A DNA stretch of 64,000 nt from assembly GCF_038593855.1 (NCBI RefSeq), contig NZ_CP151996.1:186001-250000 (forward strand). Direction: 5' to 3'. The position numbers and the translations under genes were made by a program. Every line of letters begins with the position of its first letter. Position 1 is the first letter of the stretch. The notes below the pieces were generated by a model. That model was given only the letters and a program-made list of their open reading frames with translations. It had not been told where the DNA came from and did not search any database. This stretch comes from Lysinibacillus sp. FSL M8-0337 (GTDB lineage: Bacteria > Bacillota > Bacilli > Bacillales_A > Planococcaceae). Of this stretch, positions 1 to 7,205 are shown one piece after another.

Positions 1-2
1 TA

Positions 3-122
3 TTTAATATGGATATAACGAAGCCTGTACTATTATGGATGATTGCTTATTCAGTAATTTACGGCTTGTATTATCTCTTTACTGTACGGTCGTTTTATAA
101 AATTGTGAGACAGGGGAATTAA
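3..122 (+). CDS. C-terminal end of a membrane protein (partial)
   Basis: An open frame enters from the left edge and ends with TAA at 120-122, giving 39 residues. The residues are strongly hydrophobic (LLWMIAYSVIYGLYYLF) and end in a short basic tail, as in the last membrane helix of an integral membrane protein. The stop lies one base before the ATG of the YxeA-like gene, so the two are almost certainly co-transcribed. YxeA-type genes often sit beside ABC transporter permeases, so a permease is a reasonable guess, but too little is present to name a family. Confidence 0.6.
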   Translation, partial: FNMDITKPVLLWMIAYSVIYGLYYLFTVRSFYKIVRQGN

Positions 123-123
123 T

Positions 124-483
124 ATGAAAAAGATGTTTATCAGTATTGGGGCATTGTTTATTTTGTTTGTGGCAGGTCTAAGTGTACTTATGACTGTAGA
201 CTTTAATCGTTTAAATAAAGATACTTACTATGTGCATATCACAGCGGATGGAAAATTGGAAGAATATAAGGCTGATGATGGACAAATACTCCAAACGTAT
301 TGGTATGAGCTACCAGCATTTAAAGAAAACGGAGAAGAGATGACATTGAAATTTTCTGCACAAAAAAATCTGCGTCTGGACGCTTATTTGAAGCTTTACG
401 TGAAAAAAGAAAATGAAGTGACGTCTTATGATGAAATACAATTTGACGATATGCCAGCAAAAGTGCAGGCTCAAATGAAATAA
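124..483 (+). CDS. YxeA-like (DUF1093) small secreted or membrane-anchored protein
   Basis: The protein has 119 residues. An N-terminal hydrophobic helix (about residues 5-23) would act as signal or anchor, and no lipobox cysteine is visible. The rest is a small polar domain with the pattern of YxeA/DUF1093 proteins: TYYVHI near the start, YKADDGQ, then LKFSAQKNLRLDAYLKLYV and a short tail. Family members have about 110-120 residues, so it appears full length. Its biochemical function is not established; relatives often sit beside ABC transporters and sensor systems. It follows the partial membrane protein by one base and ends at a hairpin shared with the convergent histidine kinase gene. Confidence 0.7.
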   Translation: MKKMFISIGALFILFVAGLSVLMTVDFNRLNKDTYYVHITADGKLEEYKADDGQILQTYWYELPAFKENGEEMTLKFSAQKNLRLDAYLKLYVKKENEVTSYDEIQFDDMPAKVQAQMK

Positions 484-490
484 TAGAGAG

Positions 491-517
491 GAGCAGTCCA
501 TAATATGAGGACTGCTC
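491..517. terminator. Bidirectional hairpin terminator
   Basis: A 9-bp perfect stem (GAGCAGTCC / GGACTGCTC) encloses an 9-base loop between the YxeA-like gene and the convergent kinase gene. T-rich sequence follows on the plus strand. Confidence 0.7.
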
Positions 518-535
518 TTCTTATATTTTGGTAGT

Positions 536-1909
536 TTATAATTGAATAGTGACTGTAGTTCCTTTTTGCTCTTCAGATAGGATGGTTACGGTTCCTCCGT
601 GAGCTTCAATAATATCTCGTGCAATTGCAGTTCCCAGTCCAGTACCTTGTATTTGCTCAGTATTGGTCCCACGATAATAGCGCTCAAAAATATGTGCTAA
701 ATCTTCGGCACTTATGCCCCGACCATTGTCGGCTATTGTAATGGTGTTCGTATCAACCGTTACATGTACGTCTACATCGGGAGGATTATGCAGCAATGCA
801 TTGTATAAAAAATTCACTACAGCCCGTCGCATAAAATGTTCATCTATAGCATGTAGAATAACCTCTGCTGTAGCATCAAAGTCGATATTTGCTTGCTCAT
901 AGAGAGGTGTATTGAGTGTGTCGATGACAATTTCGCGCATAAACTGTACCATATTCACTTCCGTTAAAGTTAGCGGAAGTTGCTGGTGTCTAAGACGCAT
1001 TGTTAAATTTAAATCATCCAGTAATTCTTGCATATGCAATGACTGCTTTTCAATAATTTGGGCATATTCCGTCCGATCGCTTGGCGATAAGTTCCGATCA
1101 TGTAGTAACTCTGCATAACCCCGAATGGATGCAAGTGGTGTCTTCATATCATGTGAGACGTTGCTAATCCACTCCTCACGCATTATCTCTAAACGTTTCC
1201 GTTCTTGCTCATGGGCAGCCAACTCGCTCGATACTTCACTTAAATTTTCAAATACTGGTCGATACAGACCTTTTGGCACTTTTATAGGCAGATGCTTGTG
1301 ATTTTTTAAATGCTGAATGCGTTCAATCATTGCGTAAAGGGGTTTAGTGAGCGTGCGACCGAATAACCAACCAACAAGCGTTGCAACTAGTAAATCGGCG
1401 ATAATGATCAGCAAACCATACTTTCCGATAAGTTGTAATGTAGATGCGCCTGAAAGATGAACCACGTATCTTGAAACGCCACTGCCTTTAATGCCGATTA
1501 AATAGTTAATGTTATCTTTACTTCCTACATAAACTGTTGTATCAACATCGAATTCTTTATATTTGTAAACTTGAATTAAATCAATGGGCGCATAGTGAGA
1601 AAGTGCCTCTCGAGGTTCAAAATAAGCACCAGTCACTTGCCCATTTACATCCAGCAATTGAATCCAAGCATTTCGTTGGTGTAATTGTTGAAGTCCTTCT
1701 TTACTGACAGAAGGAAGCCCAGTGCCCACATCAATATACTGCTGGAACTCGCGTACAAAAATTTCCTCGGTATCTGCGGTAGCATCATTAAATTTGTTAA
1801 ATTGCTGATAGAGAATTAGTCCAAATAAAATAGCGGTATTAACAAAAATAACGATGATGACAATCGATAAGATGGAAAGTAAAAAGCGTGCAGTTAATCG
1901 CCATTTCAT
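536..1909 (-). CDS. Sensor histidine kinase of a two-component system
   Basis: The protein has 457 residues. Two membrane helices (about 9-32 and 160-184) flank an extracellular sensor region of about 130 residues. A HAMP segment (about 180-235) follows, then a HisKA domain with phospho-acceptor His253 in SNVSHDMKTPLASI. The ATPase domain shows the N box (NFLYNALLHNP), G1 box (DNGRGIS) and G2 box (GTGLGTAI). It should autophosphorylate at the membrane and pass phosphate to the regulator encoded just upstream. The two genes overlap by 4 bases (ATGA) and the ribosome site is weak, so translation is probably coupled. The signal cannot be read from the sequence. The neighbouring YxeA-like and permease-like genes hint at envelope stress or antimicrobial peptides, which is inference only. 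Confidence 0.92.
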   Translation of the reverse strand: MKWRLTARFLLSILSIVIIVIFVNTAILFGLILYQQFNKFNDATADTEEIFVREFQQYIDVGTGLPSVSKEGLQQLHQRNAWIQLLDVNGQVTGAYFEPREALSHYAPIDLIQVYKYKEFDVDTTVYVGSKDNINYLIGIKGSGVSRYVVHLSGASTLQLIGKYGLLIIIADLLVATLVGWLFGRTLTKPLYAMIERIQHLKNHKHLPIKVPKGLYRPVFENLSEVSSELAAHEQERKRLEIMREEWISNVSHDMKTPLASIRGYAELLHDRNLSPSDRTEYAQIIEKQSLHMQELLDDLNLTMRLRHQQLPLTLTEVNMVQFMREIVIDTLNTPLYEQANIDFDATAEVILHAIDEHFMRRAVVNFLYNALLHNPPDVDVHVTVDTNTITIADNGRGISAEDLAHIFERYYRGTNTEQIQGTGLGTAIARDIIEAHGGTVTILSEEQKGTTVTIQL

Positions 1910-2634
1910 CGTTGTGACTCTTTTGGCACAACTAATTTATAGCCAAGCCCTTTAACGGTTGTAATAAAGACCGGTTTGGATGGATCTACTTCAATCTTTT
2001 CACGAAGACGCCGTATGTGCACCATTACTGTATTGTCAGAGCCAAAGAAATCCTCGCTCCATACACGTTCAAATAATGTTTCCTTGCTTAAAATACGGTT
2101 AGGATTATGCATAAAACAAGCCATTAAACCAATCTCCTTAGCTGTTAACTCTAATAAAGTACCGTCTTTATGTACTTCCGTTTCATCGCTATTGAGCACG
2201 AATGGTCCAACTTGAATCGCCTTTGCAACAGGTAATGGCGTTTCCTGTATTTGATAGCCGGCTCGACGTAGCTGAGCCTTTACACGATAAGCCACTTCTT
2301 TAGGGCTAAAAGGTTTTGTAATATAATCGTCACCACCAATAGCAAGCCCTAATATTTTATCGATTTCATCATTTTTGGCTGACAAGAACAGCACTGGGAT
2401 ATGCGAAACTTCACGAATTCGACGGCACAAATCATAGCCTTCACCGTCAGGAAGCATGACATCAAGGAGCACAATGTCGGGGGGTGTTTGTTGAAAGCTT
2501 AACCAAGCTTTTTCAATGGAGTCAGCAATATGGATTTGTTTATAGCCTTCTTTTAAGAGACTGACCTTTAGAAGATTGGCTAAATCAGCTTCATCTTCTA
2601 CAATTAAAATGGTTGGTTCTGCCATTTGATGCAT
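1906..2634 (-). CDS. OmpR/PhoB-type response regulator
   Basis: The protein has 242 residues. The receiver domain (about 6-122) has the acidic pocket EDE, phospho-acceptor Asp58 in DIVLLDVMLPDGEG and the conserved Lys in YITKPF. A C-terminal winged-helix DNA-binding domain (about 140-238) contains ELTAKEIGL and VHIRRLREKI, typical of OmpR/PhoB regulators. It is first in a two-gene operon with the kinase that follows. Two in-frame ATGs lie close together (MHQM); AAAGGA is 3 bases from the first and 12 from the second, so the exact start is uncertain. The partner kinase is clear from the overlap, but target genes cannot be assigned. Confidence 0.93.
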   Translation of the reverse strand: MHQMAEPTILIVEDEADLANLLKVSLLKEGYKQIHIADSIEKAWLSFQQTPPDIVLLDVMLPDGEGYDLCRRIREVSHIPVLFLSAKNDEIDKILGLAIGGDDYITKPFSPKEVAYRVKAQLRRAGYQIQETPLPVAKAIQVGPFVLNSDETEVHKDGTLLELTAKEIGLMACFMHNPNRILSKETLFERVWSEDFFGSDNTVMVHIRRLREKIEVDPSKPVFITTVKGLGYKLVVPKESQR

Positions 2635-3054
2635 ACATCCTTTCTATTTTTACTTTAAATAAAGGTCTTGTTGTTAAATATTACTTCTTTATCAGCTTTA
2701 TTATAAATGAAAGTGCGAGAAAGACGAAGCACGATGAATGGAGCAACAAGTAACAACTATTAGCTGTCAACTAGCAACGTGCTACTTCGACATGATGATA
2801 GATACTAATTGTAAATTTAGTGTAGTTTTACTCGTATTTGCAGGAACTATCGAACTCGCTGTCGAAATTAATGGTATACGCAGTGATGCGAGCTATCGTT
2901 AAACGCAATAAGCTTTAAATGAAGTCTTCTCACATAGTAGATTTGTTCTTAAATACTAATAATAATGGCTCTCTGCTCGTATAAGTGGAGAGCTCTCTTT
3001 TACACTTGTGTAGACTACATAAAATAATTTTTTGGATTGGGAGAGTGAATAAAC
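2635..3054. other. Intergenic region, no gene recognised
   Basis: About 420 bases separate the divergent response regulator and the acetamidase-like gene. No ORF with a ribosome site is seen. A short GCTCTC/GAGAGC stem with a 14-base loop followed by TCTCTTTT lies at 2968-2993 and could be a weak terminator or leader hairpin. Promoters for both flanking genes must lie here, but none stands out. Confidence 0.5.
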
Positions 3055-4416
3055 ATGATTACGGAATTACAAATGCATGAAAAAGCTAATCAACCAGAAA
3101 ATGACGAAAGTGTACAGCAGCCTATAGCTGTGGAAACATTGTTTGTGAATGAATTCATAGACGGTATTTTAGATCCACAGCAAAAAATGCTAGGTCCTGT
3201 CAAAAATGGTGGCACAATTATTGCCAATACGACACCAGGATGTTGGGGGCCGATGTTAACGCCAACCATTCGTGGTGGACACGAAGTAACGAAGCCCGTC
3301 TTTGTAGAAGGTGCCGAAGTAGGCGATGCAATTGTTATTACAATAAAATCTATACAGGTAACATCACTTGCGACGGCATCGGGGCATGACGAGGCAATAC
3401 TTGACCGTTTTATCGGTGATCCGTTCGTATCAGTAAAATGTCCCGGCTGTGGTAAGCTCCATCCAGCTACTGTAGTGAATGGAATTGGACCTCAAGCAAT
3501 ACGCTGTTCAACTTGTGATACAGAAACTGCGCCATTTAAAATGACAAATGGTTATACAATGGCACTAGACCAAAAGGGGAATATCGGTTTAACCGTAGGG
3601 CGAGAGGGTGCAAGACGTATTGCATTGGATGCAAAAAATTATATGCGCACGCCTGAAAACTCTGTGCAAAACCCTGTCGTTGCTCTAGCGCCAAGTGACT
3701 TAATCGGCGTCATGGCAAGAATGCGACCATTTTTAGGTCAGCTAGGGACAACGCCTTCGAAGGCGATGCCAGATTCACATAATGCTGGTGATTTTGGCTC
3801 ATTTTTAATAGGAGCTCCACATGAATATGCATTTACGCAAGCAGAATTAGATACTCATCGAACAGATGGACATATGGATATTAGCCGTGTTCGCGAAGGC
3901 GCTACAATTATTTGCCCTGTAAAGGTACCAGGTGGTGGCGTTTACATTGGCGATATGCATGCCATGCAAGGAGACGGTGAAATTGCTGGACATACAACAG
4001 ATGTCGCAGGAATCGTACAGCTACAGGTAAGTGTATTGAAAAAAGTAGCACTTGAAGGCCCGATATTATTACCAAATGAAGAAGATCTTCCATACACAGC
4101 AAAGCCTTTTTCAAAAGAAGAAAAACGTAGAGCCCGCGAACTTGCGGAGGAATTTGGTGTCAAACAGGTGGAAGAAGTGTTCCCTGTGTCTATAGTGGGT
4201 ACAGGTACAACATTAAATGATGCGACAACTAATGCAATTAGCAGAGCCGCAAAACTATTTGACATGAGTGAGCCAGAAGTAATGAATCGTGCAACCATTA
4301 CGGGTTCCATTGAAATCGGCCGCCATCCAGGTGTCGTTACGGTAACATTCCAAGTTCCGAAGACGGTGCTAAAAAAAGCACGAATATACAAACCGATTAA
4401 AAAGCAATATGATTAA
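3055..4416 (+). CDS. Acetamidase/formamidase family protein with Cys4 insertion
   Basis: The protein has 453 residues and resembles the FmdA/AmdA amidohydrolase family, whose studied members hydrolyse formamide or acetamide to ammonia and the acid in the cytoplasm. Family-like stretches include PGCWGPMLTPTI, MPDSHNAGDFG and GGGVYIGDMHAMQGDGE, the last carrying likely metal or active-site His, Asp and Glu. Residues about 130-165 hold CPGCG and, about 22 residues on, CSTCD. This Cys4 arrangement suggests a small zinc ribbon inside the enzyme fold. The start has GGGAGAG about 9 bases upstream. It is a single gene with no amide transporter or urease neighbour, and it ends at a very strong palindrome. 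The true substrate is unknown. Confidence 0.82.
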   Translation: MITELQMHEKANQPENDESVQQPIAVETLFVNEFIDGILDPQQKMLGPVKNGGTIIANTTPGCWGPMLTPTIRGGHEVTKPVFVEGAEVGDAIVITIKSIQVTSLATASGHDEAILDRFIGDPFVSVKCPGCGKLHPATVVNGIGPQAIRCSTCDTETAPFKMTNGYTMALDQKGNIGLTVGREGARRIALDAKNYMRTPENSVQNPVVALAPSDLIGVMARMRPFLGQLGTTPSKAMPDSHNAGDFGSFLIGAPHEYAFTQAELDTHRTDGHMDISRVREGATIICPVKVPGGGVYIGDMHAMQGDGEIAGHTTDVAGIVQLQVSVLKKVALEGPILLPNEEDLPYTAKPFSKEEKRRARELAEEFGVKQVEEVFPVSIVGTGTTLNDATTNAISRAAKLFDMSEPEVMNRATITGSIEIGRHPGVVTVTFQVPKTVLKKARIYKPIKKQYD

Positions 4417-4459
4417 AAACAGGTAAAAATGAAAACTCTTAACACAAAAACGAGAGCTT

Positions 4460-4509
4460 AAATACTTCAGCACGAGCCTAGTGTACACTGGGCTCGTGCT
4501 GAAGTATTT
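4460..4509 (+). terminator. 50-bp near-perfect palindrome after the acetamidase-like gene
   Basis: A perfect 19-bp stem (4460-4478 with 4491-4509) has a central 12 bases that are themselves nearly self-complementary (AGTGTACACT), so nearly the whole 50 bp is palindromic. Only a short TTTT follows. It probably ends transcription from the left. Confidence 0.65.
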
Positions 4510-4547
4510 TAACTTTTCAGCATTGTCAAAAATATGAAGTTCTAAAA

Positions 4548-4575
4548 TTGAAATCTTATTTTTAGCTGATATAAT
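4548..4575 (+). promoter_or_regulatory. Sigma-A-type promoter for the HPP gene
   Basis: TTGAAA at 4548-4553 and TATAAT at 4570-4575 are separated by 16 bases, about 65 bases before the chosen start. Confidence 0.6.
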
Positions 4576-4640
4576 AGAAAAAGCTTCTACATGTATATAG
4601 GATGACAATTCATATAAAGTTGATTTCTAGGATGGTGACT

Positions 4641-5195
4641 ATGGCTGATTTCGTACGTTTACAAGAAAAAGAAGTAAAAAATCATCGCTTTAAAGCCTAT
4701 TTAGCTAAGATGAGTGGAGGTGGACATGCTCCTTCTAGAACTAATTTTGCGGATGCGCTAACAGGTGCTGCTGGTGGCTTACTATGCATCTTTGTATTAC
4801 TTTGTTTAACAAACTATACAGGGACACCTTGGTTAATGGCATCACTTGGGGGGAGCTGTGTACTGGTATTTGTCGTATGGAATGCGCCGCTGTCACAACC
4901 TCGAAATATTATAGGTGGGCATATGATTTCAGCTTTTATCGGCGTGGCGATGTATTCATTATTAGGTTCGAGCGTGATTTCGATTAGCCTTGCAGTCGGT
5001 TTGACTATTTTCTTTATGGCACTTGCTGGGATGATACATCCACCGGCAGGAGCGAACCCGATTATCATTATTTTAGGTGGCTACGGCTGGAGCTATTTAA
5101 TAATGCCGGTATTCATAGGGGCAGTGATTATTGTCATTTTTGGCTTGCTAATTAATAATTTGCGACAAACGAGAAAGTACCCACAATTTTGGTAA
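4641..5195 (+). CDS. HPP family integral membrane protein
   Basis: From this start the protein has 184 residues. It has four to five hydrophobic helices and the signature HPPAGANP (window position about 5038), which names the HPP family. Some plant and cyanobacterial members move nitrite across membranes, but bacterial members are mostly uncharacterised. The open frame extends upstream to ATGs at 4602 and 4632, yet those touch their AGG directly. The ATG at 4641 has AGGATGGTG at workable spacing, and the protein from there (MADFVRLQEKE) matches the usual cytoplasmic N-terminus. A promoter lies at 4548-4575 and an AT-rich hairpin follows the gene. Confidence 0.82.
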   Translation: MADFVRLQEKEVKNHRFKAYLAKMSGGGHAPSRTNFADALTGAAGGLLCIFVLLCLTNYTGTPWLMASLGGSCVLVFVVWNAPLSQPRNIIGGHMISAFIGVAMYSLLGSSVISISLAVGLTIFFMALAGMIHPPAGANPIIIILGGYGWSYLIMPVFIGAVIIVIFGLLINNLRQTRKYPQFW

Positions 5196-5268
5196 ACAAA
5201 TTTTTTAAAAAATTTTTTATCAAAATGTGTAACTATTTTGTTTCATTGTCCGTCTATTCCTACGAAGT

Positions 5269-5304
5269 AAAGTATAAAGTGTTCTTTTGAAACACATATA
5301 CTTT
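5269..5304 (+). terminator. Hairpin after the HPP gene
   Basis: AAAGTATA pairs with TATACTTT, and inside it GTGTT pairs with AACAC. AT-rich sequence with short T runs follows. It could also lie over the promoter of the next leader. Confidence 0.4.
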
Positions 5305-5320
5305 AAATATTTAATAAATG

Positions 5321-5502
5321 GACGTTACATAAAATAGCGTCAGCAATGAGCCGTCTAAGACAACGCACTGGGCTACCAACTTAAGAGCAGTTGTCAGATG
5401 CGCTCATTTGCCTTAATATAAAATGTAATGAGCTTTGTAAGCTTATCAATGTTACTAAATAGAGCTAAAGTGTTTGTCTTGATGAACACTTTAGCTCTTT
5501 TG
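5321..5502 (+). ncRNA. Candidate structured leader RNA of unknown class, ending in a terminator
   Basis: Four nested or consecutive pairings are visible. They are GACGTTA/TAGCGTC (5321-5341), GCAATGAGC with GCTCATTTGC (5343-5351 with 5402-5411), GACAAC/GTTGTC inside it (5359-5364 with 5390-5395), and a 14-bp rho-independent terminator (5461-5474 with 5485-5498) followed by TTTT. The outer helix encloses unpaired CGTCTAA and AGATGC strands around an internal 25-base loop region, as in a compact riboswitch-like fold. A weak promoter (TTGAAA at 5287, TTAATA at 5311, 18-base gap) would start the RNA at its first hairpin. I do not recognise a known riboswitch consensus. A small RNA or a chance fold is also possible. 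Confidence 0.4.
5461..5502 (+). terminator. Rho-independent terminator upstream of the 513-aa gene
   Basis: The perfect stem AGAGCTAAAGTGTT / AACACTTTAGCTCT has a 10-base loop, followed by TTTTGT. It lies about 80 bases before the next start codon, the usual place for an attenuator. Confidence 0.8.
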
Positions 5503-5580
5503 TCTGTGCTTACTCATAACTTAATAGCATATGTTGGATAGGATTTGTTATATTGAAGAAAGAATGAAAATAATTTTAAA

Positions 5581-7122
5581 ATGAATTATATCATGATAGG
5601 GGAAGATCTTTGTTGCGTGAAATTGACGGGGGGCTCTGGTTGTATGCTGTTGGATTGTGATGAACAATTATTCATAACATATAGACAAAGTGGCGAAAAC
5701 GGAGCCGAAAAATTACTTTCAAAATGGGCAGAGGCTGAGGTTACATCACAAGCTGATCCTAAAATATTAGGTTCTGCTTTGTCACCACAATTATTTTTAG
5801 TGAATGAAGAAGCGGCGATGAACATTGCATTTTCGACAGCTCGAAAATATTGGGGGCGTGTTTCTACGACGTTACAACTATTTTTTACTAAGCAGGGTCT
5901 TGATACAAAATATGTGAATGACCGGCTGAATGCCTTTTTTTACACTCAAAAAGGGAAGGAAATCTTTTTTGAGCAACTTTTTGCCCAGCATACAATGGAT
6001 TTGGAGCGTTTAGTTTGGCTTGTGTTTGGCAAGCGATGGCAGGTACAGTTGCCCGAAGATGACTTACAAACGATTTATTTATATAAATTTGAAAATGATT
6101 ATTTTGTGCATATGATTTATAAAGAAGAGCATTTATTTTGGCATTGGCTGTTTATGAAAAAAGTTTATTCACTGCTTATCCACAAACCATTAGAACAATT
6201 CACATTTATTTTTGAAATTATGGGGCATTTTGAACAATCTTCAGCAATTACTTATACACATGTGAATAACTTTGTGCATAATTACAGAAAAAATCTGGAT
6301 AAGTGCATAACTTATGTGGATAAATGCAATTCTTCCTGTTTAGCGAAAAAACAATTACGTCTTTATCAAATTGTGACCCACTATCGGCTGTCAGAGGGGC
6401 AATATCAACATATTAAAGATTTAATTACTTCATTTGAGGCTGATTGGCGTTATTCTATGTATGCATTAACAGAGAAAGAAAAAGTATTAATTGCCTATAT
6501 TTTACTGCATATAGCACACCAAGAACGGGATTATGACAATGTTCTTCGGTATGGCGAATATTTATTAGAAGATGAACGGCTTAATAACTACGCTATCGAA
6601 ATTTTGCTAGAATATAAGGATTTACTGCCAAATCGAAAGCCAACACCGCCTGCCATTATTAAAAATTATCATCTCAATTATTTAGAAAATTTGTATGCGG
6701 TATTGCTAGATACGTATGTCAGAATGGAACGTTACCAAGAGGGGCTACTGCTCTTAAAAGAACATGTACTGGCATCCAATAAAAAAATAAACGCCGTACT
6801 GGTACAACAAGACTACAGTAAAGAGCAATTAATCGCTCTTGAGGCATCTGTGCAAAAAGATATTGCCCTTCATGTTAATAACTCATTACAACATATTGGA
6901 CTATCTGTGGAAGAATGGCGCCAACATTATCGTCAACCTGATAGCCCGTATTATTTAGTCGCTCAAAGCGCTTCATTGCATATGATTAATATATTAAAAA
7001 TTCTTTTTGTTACGGAACAATTTGAGCTATTTGAGAAATTAATAGAAGTATATAAAAAATATTTACTTGTTGAAGACCATTTCGAACAATTACGGATATT
7101 TATTCGTGCGTATGTGCAATAG
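5581..7122 (+). CDS. Conserved-looking cytoplasmic protein of unknown function, 513 aa
   Basis: I do not recognise this protein. It has no signal peptide and no membrane helix. Residues 1-90 look mixed alpha/beta and contain two cysteine pairs (CC near 11 and GC near 21). From about residue 110 to the end it is almost entirely helical and rich in Leu, Tyr, Glu and Lys. Several stretches resemble TPR-like helical pairs, such as the region around YDNVLRYGEYLLED and the one around YLENLYAVLLDTYVRM. A helical scaffold or protein-binding role fits, but no catalytic motif is visible. The start lacks a good ribosome site; ATGs at residues 1 and 5 are both possible. It sits alone behind a structured leader and terminator and ends at a terminator shared with the convergent CoA-transferase gene. 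Confidence 0.7.
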   Translation: MNYIMIGEDLCCVKLTGGSGCMLLDCDEQLFITYRQSGENGAEKLLSKWAEAEVTSQADPKILGSALSPQLFLVNEEAAMNIAFSTARKYWGRVSTTLQLFFTKQGLDTKYVNDRLNAFFYTQKGKEIFFEQLFAQHTMDLERLVWLVFGKRWQVQLPEDDLQTIYLYKFENDYFVHMIYKEEHLFWHWLFMKKVYSLLIHKPLEQFTFIFEIMGHFEQSSAITYTHVNNFVHNYRKNLDKCITYVDKCNSSCLAKKQLRLYQIVTHYRLSEGQYQHIKDLITSFEADWRYSMYALTEKEKVLIAYILLHIAHQERDYDNVLRYGEYLLEDERLNNYAIEILLEYKDLLPNRKPTPPAIIKNYHLNYLENLYAVLLDTYVRMERYQEGLLLLKEHVLASNKKINAVLVQQDYSKEQLIALEASVQKDIALHVNNSLQHIGLSVEEWRQHYRQPDSPYYLVAQSASLHMINILKILFVTEQFELFEKLIEVYKKYLLVEDHFEQLRIFIRAYVQ

Positions 7123-7125
7123 ATA

Positions 7126-7171
7126 AAAGAGTGTCCATTGAAGTCAAACAATGACTTATTGGACACTCTTT
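7126..7171. terminator. Bidirectional terminator
   Basis: AAAGAGTGTCCA pairs with TGGACACTCTTT, and AAGTCA with TGACTT inside. A T-rich run follows on the plus strand. It serves the two convergent genes. Confidence 0.8.
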
Positions 7172-7205
7172 AAATTTTTTAAATTGTTTGCGTGCCTGGC
7201 ACTGC

